DNA of 64,000 bases from Cololabis saira (Eukaryota > Chordata > Actinopteri > Beloniformes > Belonidae): contig NC_084590.1 of assembly GCF_033807715.1 (NCBI RefSeq), positions 36,979,505 through 37,043,504 on the forward strand, in the 5' to 3' direction. Shown piece after piece: positions 1-12,413 of the stretch. Position 1 is the first letter of the stretch. Each line of letters begins with the position of its first letter. A program made the position numbers and the translations under genes. The notes beneath the pieces are model-generated. The model was not told the origin of the DNA and did not search any database. It saw nothing but the letters and a program-made list of their open reading frames with translations.

Positions 1-1085
1 TCTGGAAAAGATGCTGCATTAAAACTTGCCCCGCTCTGAGGACCAGAATCACCAGTGTCTGTAAATATTCACTTGCGTGTGTATTTTGTGCCAGTCTTGG
101 GCTGATTTGCGTTTTACTCGGCCACTGATAAGAGTGGGAGAAGTATAAAAAAAAAGATACAAAAAATATAAACAGTATTAGCATGATTGAAGGCAGCGGC
201 TTTGATGGAAAAAGACTTCTTTGAAGGTTTGGGGTCTAATCCAATCTGCTGAACTGCCATCTATGCCTCAGCTTTTAAATCTGAGACTCTAAGACCTATT
301 CCTGCAGGAGCCACAGACAGGGTCAAAGGATTCATCTTGTTGAGTGCAGAGGAATCTGAAGGCTTTTGTTGATAGAATTAAACTTAACATTTTGCAGCTG
401 AATTGGCTCTGTTTGCACATTAACCCTTAATAAAAACTTTAATCCTAATCTTGTTTTTTAATTCGCGCAATGAAAAAAAACCCAAAACACTTAGAGGATG
501 CCAGACGTCATGATTTTCTTCCTCATAATATTCTGATAAATTAAATATAAAGGGCTTATCCCATTTAAGGGACCTTTTCATTCGATAAACGGGGATATAT
601 ACTCAACACTAACAGTTTTGAAAATGTATTAAGTCAAAAGATAAACTACTGTATATTTTTTACTTTGAGTTAATCTTTCAGATGTGACTGTTTGTTTTTC
701 CCAGATGACCCATGTCATTAGCTTCTGGTCTGGCTAGACACTCCATCCCTGTCTCTCATTTGCATCCGGTCTCTCCCGCTCTTCCGCCAAACTCTGTGTG
801 TTTATGAAAGAGATCTGGAAATCAGGGAGACACAGTTTTGTCTACATGTGCGTCTTTGCATCACTTTGCTCTGTTCAATGTTTGCAATGACAGCTTTCAG
901 TTGACCGCACTTCAACACTCTATAAAAAGAAATAGAGCTTTTCAGAAATATCTCTCGTGGAGCATCTGAGAATATATTCCTGTCCTGGCAGGAACCAATA
1001 CTTGAGGTCGGTGATAAATAAAGCGGGTAGAGTATAGGCATCAATACTCCACACCAACTATTAGCTGCATCTGTTCCTTGATAAA
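1..1085. other. Unique AT-rich sequence, no gene seen
   Basis: Non-repetitive, AT-rich DNA on both strands. The open reading frames are short and show no recognisable domain or codon preference. Short A or T runs are present. Nothing else is supported. Confidence 0.6.
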
Positions 1086-1143
1086 CACTCACCTGCCCCC
1101 TTATTAGGTACATCTGTAGTACCAAATAAAGTGCCGGTGAGTG
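1086..1143. mobile_element. Solo pair of Tc1/mariner-like terminal repeats (58 bp)
   Basis: The segment starts CACTCACC and ends GGTGAGTG. Its two halves are imperfect inverted copies of a TIR with the core TTATTAGGTAC on the left and GTACCAAATAAAG on the right. The common fish Tc1-like element that begins CACTCACCGGCCACTTTATTAGG is over 1 kb long, so the transposase gene and all internal sequence are missing. A TA dinucleotide follows the right end; the left TA is not preserved. It is either an extreme internal deletion or a minimal foldback remnant. The family is assigned from memory of the terminal sequence. Confidence 0.6.
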
Positions 1144-4100
1144 TATGAAGATACATGATGTCATAGGTGGACGAACAAAGTTTGTTTGTACGGCAACGAT
1201 GACGATGCTGTGTCCTCACAAACCGTCATCTATTTTGCTGTGTTTTGTTCTCAGGCAGCCACAATTATGTAAAATATTTACATTCATTATGTATCTATCT
1301 CTTTTATTTGAGATTTTTATTTGAGATTTTTTTTTTCTACACATGCAGAACTGAATGTGGGTTTTATGTCTCTTCCTCTATGGACACATGTATGTCTGAA
1401 TTTCAAGCCGGCCATATTTTTGAACATACAGTACAGTATATGTCTGACTTCTGCTTCATGGAACAAATTAGTAGCAAAAACGTGCCTGTGAATTACAGTA
1501 AAGAGTGATGATGGTTTTAAGATGCCATTCTGTGGCTTGGGTGGATGTTAAATTCCTGCAGGAAGCTTTTCTTATCTTCTTGGTTTACTATGGATGTTGC
1601 TGTTTCATACACTTGCAAGAGACTCCTGTAGGGCACACTTTTTGTAAATAAAATAAAACAACCGAAAACATTTAAAAATAAAAACTAAAAAAGTGCAACA
1701 CATTAAGGTAAAGGACACACTCACCAAGAACAGTGTTAATGAATCGTACACAGTCCTCAGAAAATTGGCCTGGGAATGTACACAGGATCTGGAAATGTTT
1801 TCTAAAAACCCTAACGAGGCTTCATAATCCTTTGTAGACGGACTCGTGGGTCAGGAGCTACGTCTCTGTGAAAGCTTTGGCGCTCCTTTAGCCACAATAA
1901 TGATCCAAAGTCCCCCGTCAAAGTGGACTCACGGCCCGGTGTCGTAGACTGATGGCACTGGCTTCGTTTATACCTATTCCATTCAGTCACCATCCCATCT
2001 GGTCATTGGTCTTTCCGCTGCCATAGCAATGGAGGAAAAACACACATACACACACACTTTTAAGCACTTCAAAGCTGGTTTGAAAACTGAAATCTCCCCA
2101 TAGCAACTGCAGCTCAAAGGACAGGGTGCAGTGACTGCCAATTAGGAGTTTCAACGAGCCCCATTAGATCCTGAAGAAAAATAGTTTTCAAAGGGGGACA
2201 CAGAAGAAAGTGCTATTTTATGAAGGGTATTAAACCATTTTATGCCTCTGGACCATAATGCACTTGTATATCTCTGCCTTTGGCGTTAGTTTTTGAAGGA
2301 CAAACTATTGTTTTAAGGGGAGCTACACACCTCCGAGTTGTCAGTTGGAGGAGCAGAGTCCCATTTGATGATACTTCTTAATAAACTTGTCCAGAGTACC
2401 CTTCAAAAACAGCAATAACAATCATGGCTGCAGAAGATGAGGCTGAAACAGACAAGGGAAAAGGCAGAGGAAAGATCTACCGCAATCACACACATAAAAG
2501 GTTTCACATCGCCCTTAGGTGTTTTTACAGCTCTGTTGTACCTTTTTAAAGGTATATAAAGTCAGTTTATAGTTTTATGGCACAAATGGCCACGATAAAT
2601 CATAAAGTATTTGATAAAGTCGACTCCAGTGACTCAGCAGCTACTTTCCCCGCCGCTTTGGAATCGTGAGAGTTGTCCTGCATAATCTGGTTGATGCAAG
2701 CGAAGAACTGTGGTCCTCTTCTGTTGAATCAAAGTCAATAATGTACAAATAAATGCAAATGTCAAATTATATTTTGAAGCTTAACATTTAAAAAATCTGT
2801 TTCCAACAGGTTCTTAGTGTATGATGACAAAAACAAAATCAAATACTTAAAAAAAGTAAGAAGGCCGCCACCAGCCGCCACACTCATGTTCACATGTACA
2901 CACACTCAAGGCAGTGGAGAGGTTGCTGTTACAGCATCACACCTTGATTCTGTGCATGTTGCGTAATAAAGATTTAAGAAAAGCAACAGGTGTCTGGAAG
3001 CTATAAGTCAGAAACAGTCTTCTATCATACCGGCTTTTAGATCATTATCTTTATGTGCTCTCAGCTCTTGCAGTGTTTCTCCGGAGCGTGATGGCGATTG
3101 GGCCGAGTGCCACAGTCATTTGCTTTGAATGTCAACATATTTAGGGGTGTTTTTAATCAACACAAGATGTCATGAGCACATGACCTCTGTGGCGTGAAAC
3201 CCTGCTTCCCAGCCCCTCAGTAAACATACTCAAGAGTAATATGGCCCAGCTCTTAATGGAAGAGCGCTCCAACACCTGTCGGGGCCATTAATGGGGGTCA
3301 TCTAACAAGTGAGATCATGCTGACAATCCACGAGAGCTCCGTGTCACACAAATTAATGGACACTTCCAGTCCTATTTCACCCTGTACCCCGTCTGGGTCC
3401 TATATGTCACTCTGTTTGCTCTGGAGCCATTCCGCAGAGCCACTTTTCAATCTGGATACCCTCAGCGTGACACTTTCACCCCCAAACTGTGTTTTCATTT
3501 TTTCAGAAAACATATTAATCACAAGGTGGACTGAATGTTTATGTAAGAATGAGAATTAATGATTAATTTAGGCTCATAGATCATGTTGGGTGACAACTGT
3601 ATAATCACGTTCAACTGATTTTTTTTCTAAACTGGTAAAATGATGGATATGTAGCGGTGCACATGAAAGTTATATATACTGAAGTCAAGCAGAGACTTTG
3701 GATATCAACACGTGTCCCCGGAGATGTTTGAAATAAAGGAGCACTATCCTGATACGTACTCTGGTTTGCCATACAGGAAACGATTTTGTCTTATAGGTTT
3801 TATAGATTTGACAGAGTACATTTATGTTTGTGATGCTCCATGCAGGAGGATTAAAAGTTACGTCATGCCAAGTGCACCATAAGAAGGCGACGGGTCATCT
3901 TAACTGCTAACAGCTGTTTGTCAAGATAAGGAACATTACTACTTTTCCTTTTCTGTTTGTTTGATTTTTTTTTTTTTTTTTTTATCTTGACATTGTCTTT
4001 TTTTCTTCTTTTACCCTAGCAGTGCACAGCGTGAATAGACTTGTCCATCTTTCTTCAACAAAGCAATCATCAGAAAACCTGCCTTCTTTCCTGCCAATAG

Positions 4101-4384
4101 TCTGATGGCAATTTGTTTCTTCGCTTCCCAAACTGAGGTTTTAATGCATCCGTCTTGGACCTTTGACTTCTCATTTGATCCCTGGACCCGTGTGGCTATC
4201 ACATCCTTGACTCAACCTTTATTGGATTCTGCCCAATCGACTGTCATGTTTTTGCCAGAGGTGTGGAAGCATCATCGCGATGGCTTGCCATTGAATTCCC
4301 ATACTTTCTGCGCTGGTCAATTCCATCGGGCTGATGATTGGTCTGTACCTGTGACCTGATGATAGTGTCGGTGGAGGAGGCTGG
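1144..4384. other. Unique sequence, no gene seen
   Basis: No recognisable coding exon or transposon. Part of it (about 3190-3340) has the GC-balanced, ATTA-rich look of conserved non-coding DNA in fish gene deserts, with two TTAATGG/ATTAATGGG-type motifs. That is only an impression. A T-run lies at about 3966-3983. Confidence 0.5.
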
Positions 4385-4418
4385 GGATGGATGGATGGAT
4401 GGATGGATGGATGGATGG
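4385..4418. repeat. (GGAT)n microsatellite
   Basis: About 8.5 uninterrupted copies of GGAT, 34 bp in total. Confidence 0.97.
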
Positions 4419-5454
4419 CTCTCCTGGGCTGCTGGGTCATTTTGGGATGGTAAACGGCCATTTACTGCACAACTCCTGGCTTGTCATTAGCCAAAGTGAC
4501 TCAGTGGGATTTGTTTTTATCTTTTTTTAATTTAAATTAAATCTGCAGTGTAGTACGCTCTCCAGGAAAACCTTCTCAGGAGGTTACATCTGTAATACCT
4601 GATTACACAATGAGAGGCTTTAGCAGCTTGTGATCAAGGTTTCCATTAACAATGTTAGTAATATTGTTTGCTCATCTAGATTTTCTTTGTGACACGCGTA
4701 AACGAAGCAGCCTCTTCTTTGGACAAAAGGAATATATTTTGAATGTTTATTAATAAGCCGCAGCACAATGTGAATAAGACCGTAGGTTTGACAGAAGCAC
4801 CCCCAGATCCTTCAGGTCCTTTTGAAAAGGCCAACGTTGTATATTTTTAAATGTTTTTTATCTAATGAGAAGGAAAAGTTGCATTCCCGTATGATGTCAG
4901 CATGGGATTGTCTGGAGATGCAATGCATAATTTATGAGCCTTTTGCAATTTATAAATTCACAACATGAAACAAGAGAATTTGATAGTAAATCCAGGGATT
5001 GTAACAGACTGTTGAAAAAGGCCAGTCAAAACATGCACTCTAAGGACCATTATCATGCCCATAATCCACATGAGCATCACATTAAAGTGAGATAAACAGT
5101 GTCAGCGTCTCTATGTTGAATAATTAAATGAAAATAAATTGGCTGCTGTTTTCTTCGGGCAGCGTACATGTGATGTTGTGGCTAACCCTTCCCTCGTGTG
5201 TTTTTAATATGTAATCCTGACTGATCATGAGTGACAGCAAAGCTGAGAAGTTTAAGGACTTCAGAGAAAGTCGGATGGAGCGGTTTACTTGGTTTAGGCA
5301 TATTATTACTTTTTAAAGGTAACAATTTCATACCTTTCATATTTTAGTGATTTTTGAGACTTTGTTTCCTTTTAAACTCTTATATTGTATCACAGTTTCG
5401 GAAGTCAAACTGCATTATAATGAGCGTCCATATAATTGTGATTTTTCATTATTG
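4419..5454. other. Unique AT-rich sequence, no gene seen
   Basis: AT-rich, non-repetitive DNA up to the hAT insertion. No coding signature on either strand. Confidence 0.55.
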
Positions 5455-6257
5455 CTAAATAGTAGGGCTGAACGATTAATTGCATTTGCGATAATATCGC
5501 GAAACGCAAAGGCTGCGATTTGACCGGTCACGATCTGATGATCTGGTCACGTAATGTGCGAGTGAGCAGAGCCGGAAGAGCAGAGCGGGCAGGGAAAACA
5601 AGTCCCGCAGCCCGCTCGCGCTGGGAGCGGGCTGCGGAAGAAAATATATGAGTGCGGAGTCGGCATGGCGCGGAGTCGGCAAGGCGAGAAACTGCGCGCG
5701 GCGAGGAGCATGAACCGGGCGTCGGCGGACAGTCGCGCTGTGAGCCACACCTGCAGCTCGTCAGCTCATCAAGAGGAGAGGTTAAAAAGCGGGGCTGCGT
5801 GTTGTTCATTGCTGGTTCATTTTGTTAACTCTGTGAGCTTTGTTGGTTTGTTTGTTAGTTTGCTGGTGTTTTTTTGCCTCCCTGTGATTTTTGAGAGTTT
5901 GTGGGAGTTTTTTTGTGTTTTTCTATTAAACTACGCCTCTTTGGCTAAAGTTTAACCGGGTTTGGTGTCGTACGACTGGGTTCAGAGAGAACGACCCATA
6001 ACACTCGTGTGTACAGACGTGTGTAGACGTGTTAAAGAGGTAAAGCCACAGATTTGTTTTCTTTATTGTTGTAATCTGTGCTTTAAATAAATCTGACATT
6101 GTTTATTATAAAACAGACTGATTTATTGCTTGTGTAGTTGAAAAATACATGAGAACAGGACCTTGAAAAAATAATCGCATATTAAATCGCAATCGCAATA
6201 TTAAGAAAAAAAATGCAATTAGATTATTGTCAAAAATCGTTTAGCCCTACTAACTAG
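5455..6257. mobile_element. Non-autonomous hAT element with 8-bp target duplication
   Basis: The element spans 5463-6249 (787 bp). It starts TAGGGCTGAACGATT and ends with the inverted copy AATCGTTTAGCCCTA, giving a TIR of about 15 bp with one mismatch. The flanks are CTAAATAG (5455-5462) and CTAACTAG (6250-6257), an 8-bp target duplication differing at one base. An 8-bp duplication and a TA-GGG start are hallmarks of hAT transposons. A second shared AATTGCATTT motif lies just inside each end. The interior has a GC-rich block (about 5545-5765) and an AT-rich right half with no transposase reading frame. It must have been moved by a hAT transposase encoded elsewhere. The reading frames inside it are overlapping and unrelated to known proteins. 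Confidence 0.88.
5605..5637. repeat. Perfect 13-bp GC-rich hairpin inside the hAT element
   Basis: CCGCAGCCCGCTC at 5605-5617 pairs exactly with GAGCGGGCTGCGG at 5625-5637 across a 7-nt loop. It lies in the GC-rich core of the hAT element. Confidence 0.9.
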
Positions 6258-9119
6258 TTTTAAATATCAATTTTATTTAATTGAGAGAAATTCCTTGCTG
6301 AAAAGGTTTGTGCAGGGCCGTAGGTCCAATAATAATAATCCCAGCAAACATTTTTTTTCAATAGAAAAGAAGAGTCATGTTCACAGGTAAAAAGAAACTG
6401 CTTTTTGATTTTCACTGGAGAAATGTATTAAACATGTCCTTTTAACTGCTAAGCTCCTCTCCCTGTCAGCGCCCCTAGAAAAATGTTCAGCCATTGTTGT
6501 ATTATTCATCAGACTATTACATTGCTAAAACCAGTAGAGAAAACATATATTTGACCTGTGTATTAATCAAAGTTTGTCAAAGATGACATACATTTTTCTA
6601 CTGAAATATCTGGTGGAGCTGTAAGTCCAGTCAAGCACAGGTTTATGATATTTTTGAAGTTTCTCGTTGACAGTATGAAGCCTGTAGTGTTTCCATTGTT
6701 GTAACATTTCAAATTGTGTCTGATAACATTTTATCAACCAGTAAAATGGGACATAAACCTTCATATCTGTCACCTCTCCTCAGGCCATAACTGACAAGTA
6801 CAATCAGTGCAGCTTCCACTAGAATGTGTAATGGCCATGTAGGTTGAAAATAATGACCCAGCAATTGTAAAAATGACCAATTTCTGGACTCCACGGTCGT
6901 TACATGCTTACTGTATGTCTGGGCTTTGAAATTATGATATGGCTACTTTTTGCACACAAGTGATTGAAAATTACATCCAACGTCTTTATGACAGCACATT
7001 TGCACAAGATAAGCCCAGTCTGAAAAGCCCCCGCTGCGTTGTCAAGGTCTTGCATTTTGTTAAACAATTAGCATGTAATTAACATAAACTTTCAATCACA
7101 ATATTAATCCAGGGCTTGTATGTGCACAACTGAGGGGGAAATACTGAAGTTGGAGCTCAGTGACATCACATTTTGATAGATGACAAACCCAACAATGACA
7201 TACAAGCCTATTTGCTTGTGTTGCCATGGTAACGGTAAACAGAACGGTAACTGTAACTGGCACCATACACCTTATACATCAACATTACACATATACATCA
7301 TTACCATAACCATCATTCATCTCTTTGTCGCTCTTCTGCTGGCTTTGGCCTTTTTATTTTTACACGTCTCTGTTTGAAGCTTAATTTCTGCATTTTTGTC
7401 TGCCAAAAAAGCCATAACAAGGCAACTAGGCTGGGAGGAAAAGCAGAAAAGGTGATCAGAGGAATATTTGTTCAAAGAAAGACTCCCACCTGCAAATAAC
7501 TTCTGTGTTTGCTGAAAAAAGTTCCTAATTTGATGTGGAATTTGTACTTTACAGATCACAGACATGGCACATTCACACTGGTTTAATATCACATACACCC
7601 TCCGTAATTATTACAGACTACTATGAGTCTCCACGTAAAGAGAACATAAGAAATTTATGTAGAAATAGTCAACCCAGGCTTGCGTTTTTTATGGTTTGTG
7701 GGGTAGACTGCCCCCCACTCTGTTTCGACTTCATGGAGCTAGCTTAATGAAGACCTTTTTTTTTAACAGGGTTGTCATGAGATGGGGGCTACATTGAATT
7801 TGACAAAAAGTTTCCTGGTTACAGTCACTTGACCTACCTTTCATTTCTCTCTCTATCGTAGTGGTATTCCATCTCCAATTACCTGGTGGAGAAGCAGCCT
7901 GTGTTATTGACTATCTCATGTTTAACGTTACTGCTGTGAAGGAAAAGAAACGACCGACAAAAAAATATGATGTAAATCAAGACGACAACACAAGTTATCC
8001 TCCAAGACGGATTCGCTGATTGATGGGAGCGATGTGTTGTTATGACCATATTCTGCATCCAATTAGCACTGATATAGTGTTGCTGTGTGGTGTTTTAATG
8101 GCTGCAGTGGGCCTGAGATGATTGGCCCTAATATCATTTGTCTTCCTAATCATGTGTGCGTCTTGTGAGTCATATCTGAACCTGTGCACTGTTCTTTGTC
8201 CTGATGAACCTGCAGCACCCAGTCAAAGGGAAAGTCATCATTAACATGCAGAGAGGTTAGCAGCATCCACCTGCAGGGGCAGAAAGCTGGCATGAATCAT
8301 CATTAAAAGTTGACATGGCATGGGGGTCACATTTACTGATCAGTGTAGGGGGTTGTAACTGCGCAGGCTGAGTGGATTGCCTGCTGTAAGACTGGCACCA
8401 TGCAGTTCAATAGAGATAAACTATTCAGCAAATAACTTCTTAGGGCTTCACTTTTGTGATATTGAACCACTCCATTCCCTGTTAATTGCCTAAGTGTAAG
8501 GTTAATTGGCTTGTATTGGAGCCAGGAATCCAGTTAGCTTGGTTGTTACTCCGTCTCCATCAGCTCATTGATCCTCTTGTTTTGATGGCAAAATAATAGT
8601 TCTTACAAACTGGATTAAGAAAGAGACAATGGATGTGACAACTGTATTACCTGTTGAAGGAAAAAGCTCAGCCAATTTGTTACCTCAATACCTTGGATTA
8701 AATGCCCTCCTGAAGTGTCCAAACTTCAGAGGAAGACCAATTGTTGTCTGAAACTTTAAAGAAGGCAACTGTTTGTCATCAGCGTTGAGCAGAAAAAAGG
8801 AGCGTACCTTACCCTGTGATAATGAATGGATAATTACACTGCAAACGATCCAAACTCTAGCCAACAAAGAGTCCCGTCAAACACCACATGGGAGTTAAAG
8901 AATAACAGTATTTAAATGGGCATGGATTTCTAAAACACAAAACAAGGAATGATGATACCCATAATGCAATATATGTTTCACAGCTTAAGAAGGAACTGCC
9001 AAAAATTATTTTTCTAGGCCTCAACTTCTAACATGAGTGTTTCCAGCTCAAGGTTTTTTTTTTTTATTTTTTTATTTTTTCACTTGCTTTTGTAAGTTTG
9101 TTGTTTGCTGAGCGGTTTT
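6258..9119. other. Unique sequence, no gene seen
   Basis: Mostly AT-rich unique DNA. No exon, RNA gene or transposon was recognised. Two T-rich runs sit at about 9053-9080. The stretch around 8400-8560 contains TTAATTG/TTAATTGG motifs and reads like enhancer-type sequence, without proof. Confidence 0.5.
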
Positions 9120-9490
9120 TCATGGATATTTATCTTCATCATCATATTCAAATGAATCTACTTGAGGGGACACACCAACCCGACAGACGACCTTCGGCAG
9201 AAAAGCAGTTGGACTGAAAGACGGCTCTCGTCTCCCCAAGTTGGTCAAAAAAGATACCCCCGAACACACCAACCGGACGCCTACTGGAGCAAACGTTATG
9301 CGCGTGCGTGAGGCGTAATACGTCCCCATAACCGCGGGCGGCGCTGTGCCGTCGCTGTTTATCGAGTATGTTTACCATCATCATTTCCGGTTAACTCTGA
9401 TTTTCTAGTCAAGGGCTAGCACTCCACCAATCCGATCTGGTCATAGAAGCCAACGGCTAGTGGCCGATTCTACATGTCGAATCGGTCAAA
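9120..9490. repeat. CpG-rich island, possible old repeat insertion
   Basis: Base composition changes abruptly here to CpG-rich sequence within AT-rich DNA. The block ends with a near-palindrome, CCGATTC...GAATCGG, at about 9464-9485. I have a vague recollection of similar text in fish repeats but cannot name a family. No terminal repeats or target duplication were found. It could instead be a CpG-rich unique element. Confidence 0.3.
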
Positions 9491-12314
9491 ATGAACGAAA
9501 TGAAAGGAAAATCAGTTGGCCGTCATGTACACGGGCCCTCTGCCACCTGGAAATCAGTGTCAAATCCAGAAGAAGTGGATTCATTCTTTGTATCAAAGAG
9601 GAACATACCGGAAAGAAAACCGGGCATAGAAAGGCTAGGTCTACCACTTTGTCACAAGGCTAATTGGTTGAAGTTTAACTTATTTTCATTAGTTTGAGTA
9701 AAGCCCTTTTGAAATCATTTTTTTTGCAGTTGAAGGCCTTGTCTCCTTCATTATCCAGTAACTGTGTTAGATGGAAAAAGTACACACTTTATTTCCCCAC
9801 TTTTCAGAAAATGTGGTTAAAATTCATATTGCAATTATATGCAAAGCAGCTACTGACTTGAGGTGATGAAGCTGTTGTTTGTTCTGATATTGATAGTTCT
9901 GATTAGGTGTAAGTAGCTCGTTGGTGCTTTTTTATGTGGCTGGTTGAAACAATAGCACATGAGGGATAGTAATCTCCAAAATGATGGTCTACCAAGGGTT
10001 TCAAAGAGCTTTCCTTGTTTTCCTCTGTCTAAAAAATATTTAGGAAAACCAAGACTCTTTTTAAAAAACATAGCCTATCTTAAGCAATCGGCAAAAGGTG
10101 GACACTTGGAATGAGATGTCTGTATATAAAAGCGCCAGCCATCGCAGAGGCCATGACAGATGGATCCAAATGTGGAACAAAGGCCATATGAACTGATGGA
10201 TGGGAAGATGAATGGACTGATAGATGAATGGAGGACTAGTGAAAAGTAGACAGGAGTGACAAATGGGCTGAAGATGAATGCAGTAGCTTTCCAAATACAA
10301 AGAACGCCTGAATGTCAAACCTTTAAGATGACAACAAAATCTTTCCCATCAGGTCAACATTGTGCCAGATGGACAGCTGTGATTGCAGTAAGGTAACTCT
10401 TCAGGCAGGATTATTGCTCTTTTTGATGGATTTTATTGTTGATTATGTTTGGTGGTTTTCTGGTCCACTGCAGAAGAGCCAAAACCGGTCGGGCCGTATG
10501 CGGGAAATGTCAGTGATGATTAGCATAATAAGAGGGAAGGGCAGGTCACTCCGTGCATATTCTTCAGCCCATTGGCTCAAAAGTATTAATAATAAAACAA
10601 GACAATGAGGGGCTCACTAACTAGCTCGCTGTAGATCCATTACAAATCAATTGTGTATTTTTGCGTGTGAAATATTTATTCTGCTCACCATGTAGTGCCT
10701 CATTTAAAGAGCTGCTGCGGGTACATTTATGCCTGACGGCGTCCCTCTCTTTATGCAAGTCCGAGCCAATAACCTCAAGGAGATGCTGAAACAGAATTCA
10801 CTCCTATTCATCCTCTCCATCCATCCCCCACCCCATTTTTTCCATCTCCCCCATGTCTGACTGCAGTGTTGTCGCAGTGAGTCTGTGTGTTGGAGAGGCA
10901 TGCATGTGCATACTAACACGGGCCGCGCTGCGATATCCTCCTATGCCAACGCCGAGCGCGTGCTGACTGGGCTCTGCTTTCTTATAAATATAGTAATAAG
11001 CATTGAGCTGTTATTAAAGTTGATAGAGACAGGTGGCTGGTGTTGTTTACATGTTTAACTAAATCACCAGCCGATCAGCTGAGACACCCTGCTGAAAGTT
11101 GAAAGGTTGGAGGTAAAGGTAGGGCAGCAAAAACACAACGGCAGTGAACTGATGTAAAACATCAGCTGCGAATGAGATATAATTCATCACTGTCTCTGTT
11201 GCAGCAGGAATCTACAATTATTCGCAGAGATTATTGTCGCTCTCATCGTCAACTTTACCTTCCGTTTCGTATAAGTTGGGTCGGATTTATTGTCTTTTCA
11301 AATCGCGGGGATCGTGTCAGAGCTCCTGCAGAGACAGAAGCATTCATCTTCTTTCGGTGACAAGCGACGCTCATTCAAAGTAATTTAGACATGCACTTTG
11401 AATGCTAATGTATACAACAGCCATCGCACTAATGTAGTGATTCATTATTTACTATTCAAAGTCCTCAAGCGTAACGTCTTGTTTAGTGTGGTCATTCTTA
11501 AGTGTCTGTCAGTGATATTATTGTGTATTGATTAAAATGTTTGGTGAAGATAACCTCGCTGTGGTGAAGACAACTCCACGGAGAATACGCACACTGGTCT
11601 CGCTCATAAGAGGGAACAACATCATCTCTGCTCAAAGTGAAATGGTTTGTCTCAATCCAGAACTCATAATAAATTGATATTTCCCTGCCTGCCATTCTAC
11701 TCTGTCAGAGGTGACATTGATATTCATACATCGCAGCGGGCTCTCTGTCAATTTCCAAGACTTATTCAAATCTGCTCTGAATGGAGCGCAAACCCTTCAG
11801 CTGAGTTGGCCGCGAGAATGATGCGGTGCATCCCGCATCCTGTTTGAAGAGAAAATTACAAGAGCAATACATCAGGGGATCCTTTCTCATTCTGCAGGAT
11901 GTCAGTGCACAGGCTCATCTTGGGGCAATTTCATCCAAATGAAGTTTTTCTTGTTCCTTTTTTTTTCTCCCCTGAGCAGAATATATGGATTTGTGAAGTC
12001 ACATGGGAGGACCTGAGCAGTAAACATACAAGCACAGATGCACACTTGCAATATCCCTTTGTCTTGGCAAGAAGATCCTGTTACCATCCTTGACCCTGTG
12101 GCCTTGACCTTCACCCTGGTAACCATACCTAAACTTAACCTTTATCCTGCATGCACACATTTCTAATTCTGAGCATGCTAAATCCCCACATCTCAAAAAA
12201 TATGATGGTTTCATTGGGACCTAATCCGTCTGCAAATTGCTTTTTATGGATCAATGTTGAATCATAAGGCTGGCAGGACCTACAAGTGCAAGATGTCTTC
12301 ACACACTCATACAC
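9491..12314. other. Unique sequence, no gene seen
   Basis: Non-repetitive DNA with no recognisable exon. The part around 10640-10990 is more GC-balanced and could be conserved non-coding sequence. One frame there stays open across roughly 30 codons, but splice signals and known domains are absent. Confidence 0.5.
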
Positions 12315-12315
12315 A

Positions 12316-12371
<56 letters not shown>

Positions 12372-12374
12372 GCA

Positions 12375-12411
<37 letters not shown>
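12315..12411. repeat. Compound (ACGC)n-(CA)n microsatellite
   Basis: About 14 copies of the tetranucleotide ACGC/GCAC (12315-12370), a short interruption, then about 16 copies of CA (12379-12411). Alternating purine-pyrimidine DNA of this kind is prone to Z-form and slippage. The His/Thr- and Cys/Val-repeat reading frames over it are artefacts. Confidence 0.97.

Positions 12412-12413
<2 letters not shown>

Noticed and set aside
5476..5955. Four overlapping frames of 60-96 codons
   Set aside because: They lie in the CpG-rich core of a hAT element and overlap on both strands. None resembles a transposase.
10190..10240. Degenerate GATGGATG-like stretch
   Set aside because: Too irregular to call a microsatellite.
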